Assembly: GCA_019009955.1 (NCBI GenBank)
Contig: CM032229.1
Span: 9,112,501 to 9,176,500, forward strand
DNA: 64,000 bases
DNA from: Riptortus pedestris
Lineage: Eukaryota; Arthropoda; Insecta; Hemiptera; Alydidae
Reading direction: 5' to 3'
Positions 60,863-64,000 of this stretch are shown one piece after another. The notes beneath the pieces are model-generated. The model saw only the letters and a program-made list of their open reading frames with translations, was not told the origin of the DNA and searched no databases. Every line of letters starts with the position of its first letter. The stretch's first letter is position 1. The position numbers and the translations under genes were made by a program.

Positions 60863-62426
60863 CTCTCTCTCTCTCTCTCATTATATATATGCATATTCTT
60901 AACTTTAGAGGACCCGCTTGTTAAATGGTTTGAAAATGCAGCCATACTGGGTAAATGAACAAACACTCTTTTCCTTCCTCATAATATCTGTTCTATTTAA
61001 CTACCCAAAGTGTTTCAATATCTGTATCTACTTATCAAGAGTTCTTTTTTTTGTCTGAAATTACAATTTAAATTTCTTTTGGTAAATTTTGATCATTTTA
61101 TTTACATGTATTTCTTATAATTATTTTCATACTTCAATTGTATATGCTCCATCTACTTCATACAAAAGCATTGTCAATTTTTATTTTTTTTATTTTGCCA
61201 TCAACATTTATAATGGTTTTTTTAAATGTCATTACTATACATCTATCTTGGTTGTACGTTATAAAAAAATGTCAATGATTAGGAGGAGTAGATTAGACAA
61301 TGTTTATATCTTAATTCTGAGCAGGTTACTATCTAAACAATTGCAATTAATTTCTTTTTTCCGGCAATTGTAATTATATTTAGCTCCGATGATGACTGTA
61401 GGAATCGGTTGAAGATACTTCGCAGTTAAAATGTAAACGGAGGACTCAGGATTTCATCTTTATCCTTTGTTTTTATTCATCCAGAACAATACGTCAAGAA
61501 ATAAATTTACTTTTATTGTCCAAATATACAGAATATTTCGCCCAACAACCTGAGGAATTCCAGATTCTTGAAAAAATTGTCTTGGTGTGAGGCGATGAGG
61601 TCATCCTTACACAGGATCTAGACAGCGATCACTGTCGCGACCCTACAAGTATAGCCGACAGTATGAAACTTCTACACAGACAAAGAAAAAATGACGATGA
61701 TTGGACACACTAGAGAACATGGAGATTTAGAAACAACCAACATTCAACGGAGAAATTATAAACCAATAGCTGTACAATAGCTCAGACACAATATTTAGAC
61801 CTTTGTTACTACTTAAACGCAATAACAAACAAAACACGCACTGACGTACATTCAGATTCTAATTTAACCACCACAACGCTAATAACGTACTAAAAATTTA
61901 AACATACTACTACACGAAAACAATTTATGTGGGCGAAGAATAAAAACACCCTTCGCTTGACAGATCTAAGTTGTACATAAACAGACCCCGACTAAAAACA
62001 ACCTAGTACGGGGAACAGACGTATGAAACCTACTGACTAACGGACAATTAACTCAGTACAACTTTTGACGTGCTGGACGATTGTGCCGTCGCCATCTGAA
62101 AATGTTTTTGTTTTTTTTTCATTGAGTGTGGTTACTTTTTGATTTTATGTTTATTAGGATTTATTATATTTGTTATACTGAACTCCTATTTTACGAGTAT
62201 TAATATAATCGCCTAACAGTTTTGTAGTTTAGTTCTACATTCAGCTAAATAATGCCACTTCATACATAACTTCTGTTGACTGAAAGAATTTATTCTACCA
62301 AAAGATAGTTTAAATTAATTGAAAACAAAGAATGATTTGGTTTAATTAATTTCCAGATCATAAACAGATGTAAAAGTATATTTTCTGTAAACGTTTAGAA
62401 GAAAGACTACGATTTCAAACTAGAGC
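60455..62426. other. Upstream region of the cuticle gene, no second gene called
   Basis: A (CT)n tract lies at 60832-60880. Near 61386 TCCGATGATGACTGTAGGAA then CGGTTGAAGATACTT looks like a Penelope-type tail. 61480-62110 is moderately GC-richer and unidentified. No further cuticle-type exon was seen. Confidence 0.4.
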
Positions 62427-62473
62427 CAATGGAAATTAGCTAATTACGCAGCCCCTGCGTGACGGACTTCTGT
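62427..62473 (+). mobile_element. HINE right-end fragment
   Basis: GGAAATTAGCTAATTACGC then AGCCCCTGCGTGACGGACTT: a perfect hairpin end with almost nothing of the element before it. Confidence 0.6.
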
Positions 62474-62985
62474 AAATAAAATGGCAGCCATTTAAAGAGT
62501 TTAGTTGTATGAGTCTTGAAGGCAAGTTATATTCATCAGAGTGATCAGCTGTTGGCCTAATATTCATGGCTTAACCGAGATGTAAATTATATTTGTGATT
62601 TGGAATTCAAATGGCCGTGGCTACATTGTTTAGGAGTGAGCCCTTCTCTCAAACTTGTCTTCGCATTAACATACAAATCGACCTGGAAAAATACTTTTAT
62701 TTATAATATAGAAACTAAAGATCTGCTAAGTCTTTAACGAAATTATAGGGATTAGTTTTGCATATTTAATTATCACGATAGCCGCTCAGTGTAAAACTGT
62801 GGGATTCATGAATTAATCAGCTGGTGTTAGAATACTATTATAGAGGCATTGAATATTACTGATTAGGTTTAAATGTTTCGTCCCAAGTCGATATGGATCT
62901 GCGGGGTAAAATATATAAAACAAACCAATCATGTTACTCAATAGCATATCTTGCATTTAATAAATCACTGAACTTTACTTTTGTA
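62474..62985. other. No gene seen
   Basis: AT-rich DNA; nothing recognised. Confidence 0.5.
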
Positions 62986-63290
62986 ACCGATAAATTTTGA
63001 AAATATCTCCGTTATTGTAGGCTGAATCGAAAAACTGCGTGAAATCAATTTTATTGCGAATTTCACGTAAATTTAGTTCTACAAATATGTACTCTATTTT
63101 GAAAATTTACTGATATATATGAATTGTTTTATTTTTCAGCCTTCAGTAAACCCTCGTTCCTAGTCTCTTCATATTTACAATAAATAACAGCTTAATGAAA
63201 GTATTATTGAGCACATTGTTCAAAGCTTGAATAACAAATATTGTTATTATTGGGATTTAGTGTGTGAGATGTGAGCAAATATTTAAGAAT
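62986..63290 (+). mobile_element. HINE core fragment
   Basis: TGAAAATATCTCCGTTATTG, GGCTGAATCGAAAAACTG, TTCAGCCTTCAGTAAACCCT and TTACAATAAATAACAGCTTA; no ends. Confidence 0.6.
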
Positions 63291-63700
63291 TGACGAAAAA
63301 TATTACAGTGTAAAGTACAATATTTCACCATTGTAAACTAGAGATTTTCTTAATAAAACTTTTATGAAATCCTTTCTTCTCTATTTAAGAACTTATTTAT
63401 TAGCTTATTTGTATTTTGTAAGTATATAGTGCTCTTAGAGCCTGTTATTTTTATCCTGTAATTCATAAAAGGCAGCGGAATAATTTATATCCTTTTTGGG
63501 TATTGACACATTTTTAAAATTTTATAGATTCAGGAAAATTGTGAGTGTTGACCTCATAATTGTTAGCTTGGTATAGTTGTATATATTTTATATTGTTAGT
63601 GTTTTGATAGGGCAATGATGATGGAGCTCTAGTTCTGAAAGAGATGTTTTGCTGTTGAATATACAGTTTGTGGAAGGAAGGCTTGTTTTGTAGTGTTTCC
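63291..63700. other. No gene seen
   Basis: AT-rich DNA without recognised features. Confidence 0.5.
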
Positions 63701-63900
63701 TTCGACAGATTATATTTGGTAATAGCAGAAATTGGCTGAGGGGGGTGGGGTTAAGGAAGAATAATTGATAATTTAACATATCTGTTTTACTATGAGCCGA
63801 TTATATTATTAATCTCGTAACTACTGTTATATGAATATTTTCTGTAACTCGAATATTAAGTGATTTTTTTTTCCATCATATTTTCCTAGATTTTGTAATC
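63701..63900 (+). mobile_element. Diverged HINE core fragment
   Basis: AGCAGAAATTGGCTGAGGGG, then TTTAACATATCTGTTTTACT and TCTGTAACTCGAATATTAAG follow the order of the core but with many changes. Confidence 0.35.
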
Positions 63901-64000
63901 CTCCACTTCTAGTTAACTGATTCTTACTTTAAGCACGTCCCTAACTAAACATGCAATGTGTAGCTAACATGTAACATGATTATGTATGGTCTTACTACTG

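Noticed and set aside
62041..62110. Additional tRNA or cuticle exon upstream of the gene
   Set aside because: No cloverleaf, B box or M-x-x-K plus donor pattern could be completed.

Overview
This is arthropod, almost certainly insect, nuclear DNA: AT-rich, with long (TA)n and (CT)n microsatellites, and no compact bacterial gene layout. The insect call rests on an RR-2 cuticular protein gene with the classic four-codon first exon (56165-60392, minus strand), a jockey-type LINE, mariner, piggyBac, Helitron and Helentron-like elements, and a tRNA-Pro gene. The order cannot be fixed from this window. One host protein gene and one tRNA gene are supported; nearly everything else recognisable is mobile DNA. 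|| The dominant component is one family of short non-autonomous elements, about 25 or more copies in both orientations. It starts TTAGCAGATTTCCC, has a short palindrome, a block ending near 'GAGGTCCGTTCAAAATT', a (TA)n tract, a second conserved block, then an inner inverted copy GGGAAATCTGCTTAG, a hairpin ACGCAG-CCC-CTGCGT and the end GACGGACTTTT. That architecture is the one described for Helentron-associated elements (HINE/DINE-1 type). I call it HINE; '+' means TTAGCAG is at the left. || Layout. 0-3 kb: relics of a BED/CGBP1-like zinc finger and of a LINE reverse transcriptase, then sparse DNA. 2.7-8.5 kb: HINEs, some nested, and a Helitron with both ends (7182-8529). 9.9-25 kb: many HINEs, tRNA-like SINE fragments and a roughly 1.9-kb inverted repeat (13284-15214). 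25-38 kb: large (CT)n tracts, tandem HINE pairs, a piggyBac element nested in a HINE at TTAA (33031-34115) and tRNA-Pro (37801-37872). 39080-44507: a full-length jockey-clade LINE on the minus strand with a 13-bp target duplication, gag and EN-RT ORFs joined by TAATG. 44642-45913: a mariner with two frameshifts. 46-55 kb: LINE relics, a C-rich CT tract, SINE, a long palindrome (50509-51422), HINEs and a second TTAA-flanked piggyBac-type MITE (54887-55465). 56.1-60.5 kb: the cuticle gene, whose 3.8-kb intron holds HINEs, a SINE, an R2-type endonuclease relic and a Penelope-like tail. 60.5-64 kb: upstream DNA with HINE fragments. || There is no operon-like cooperation. The functional units are the cuticle gene (TATA box, initiator, microexon, large intron, RR-2 exon, polyA signal), the tRNA gene and the jockey element. 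The rest records successive transposition, with nesting that gives relative ages (piggyBac after its host HINE; HINE copy after HINE copy).
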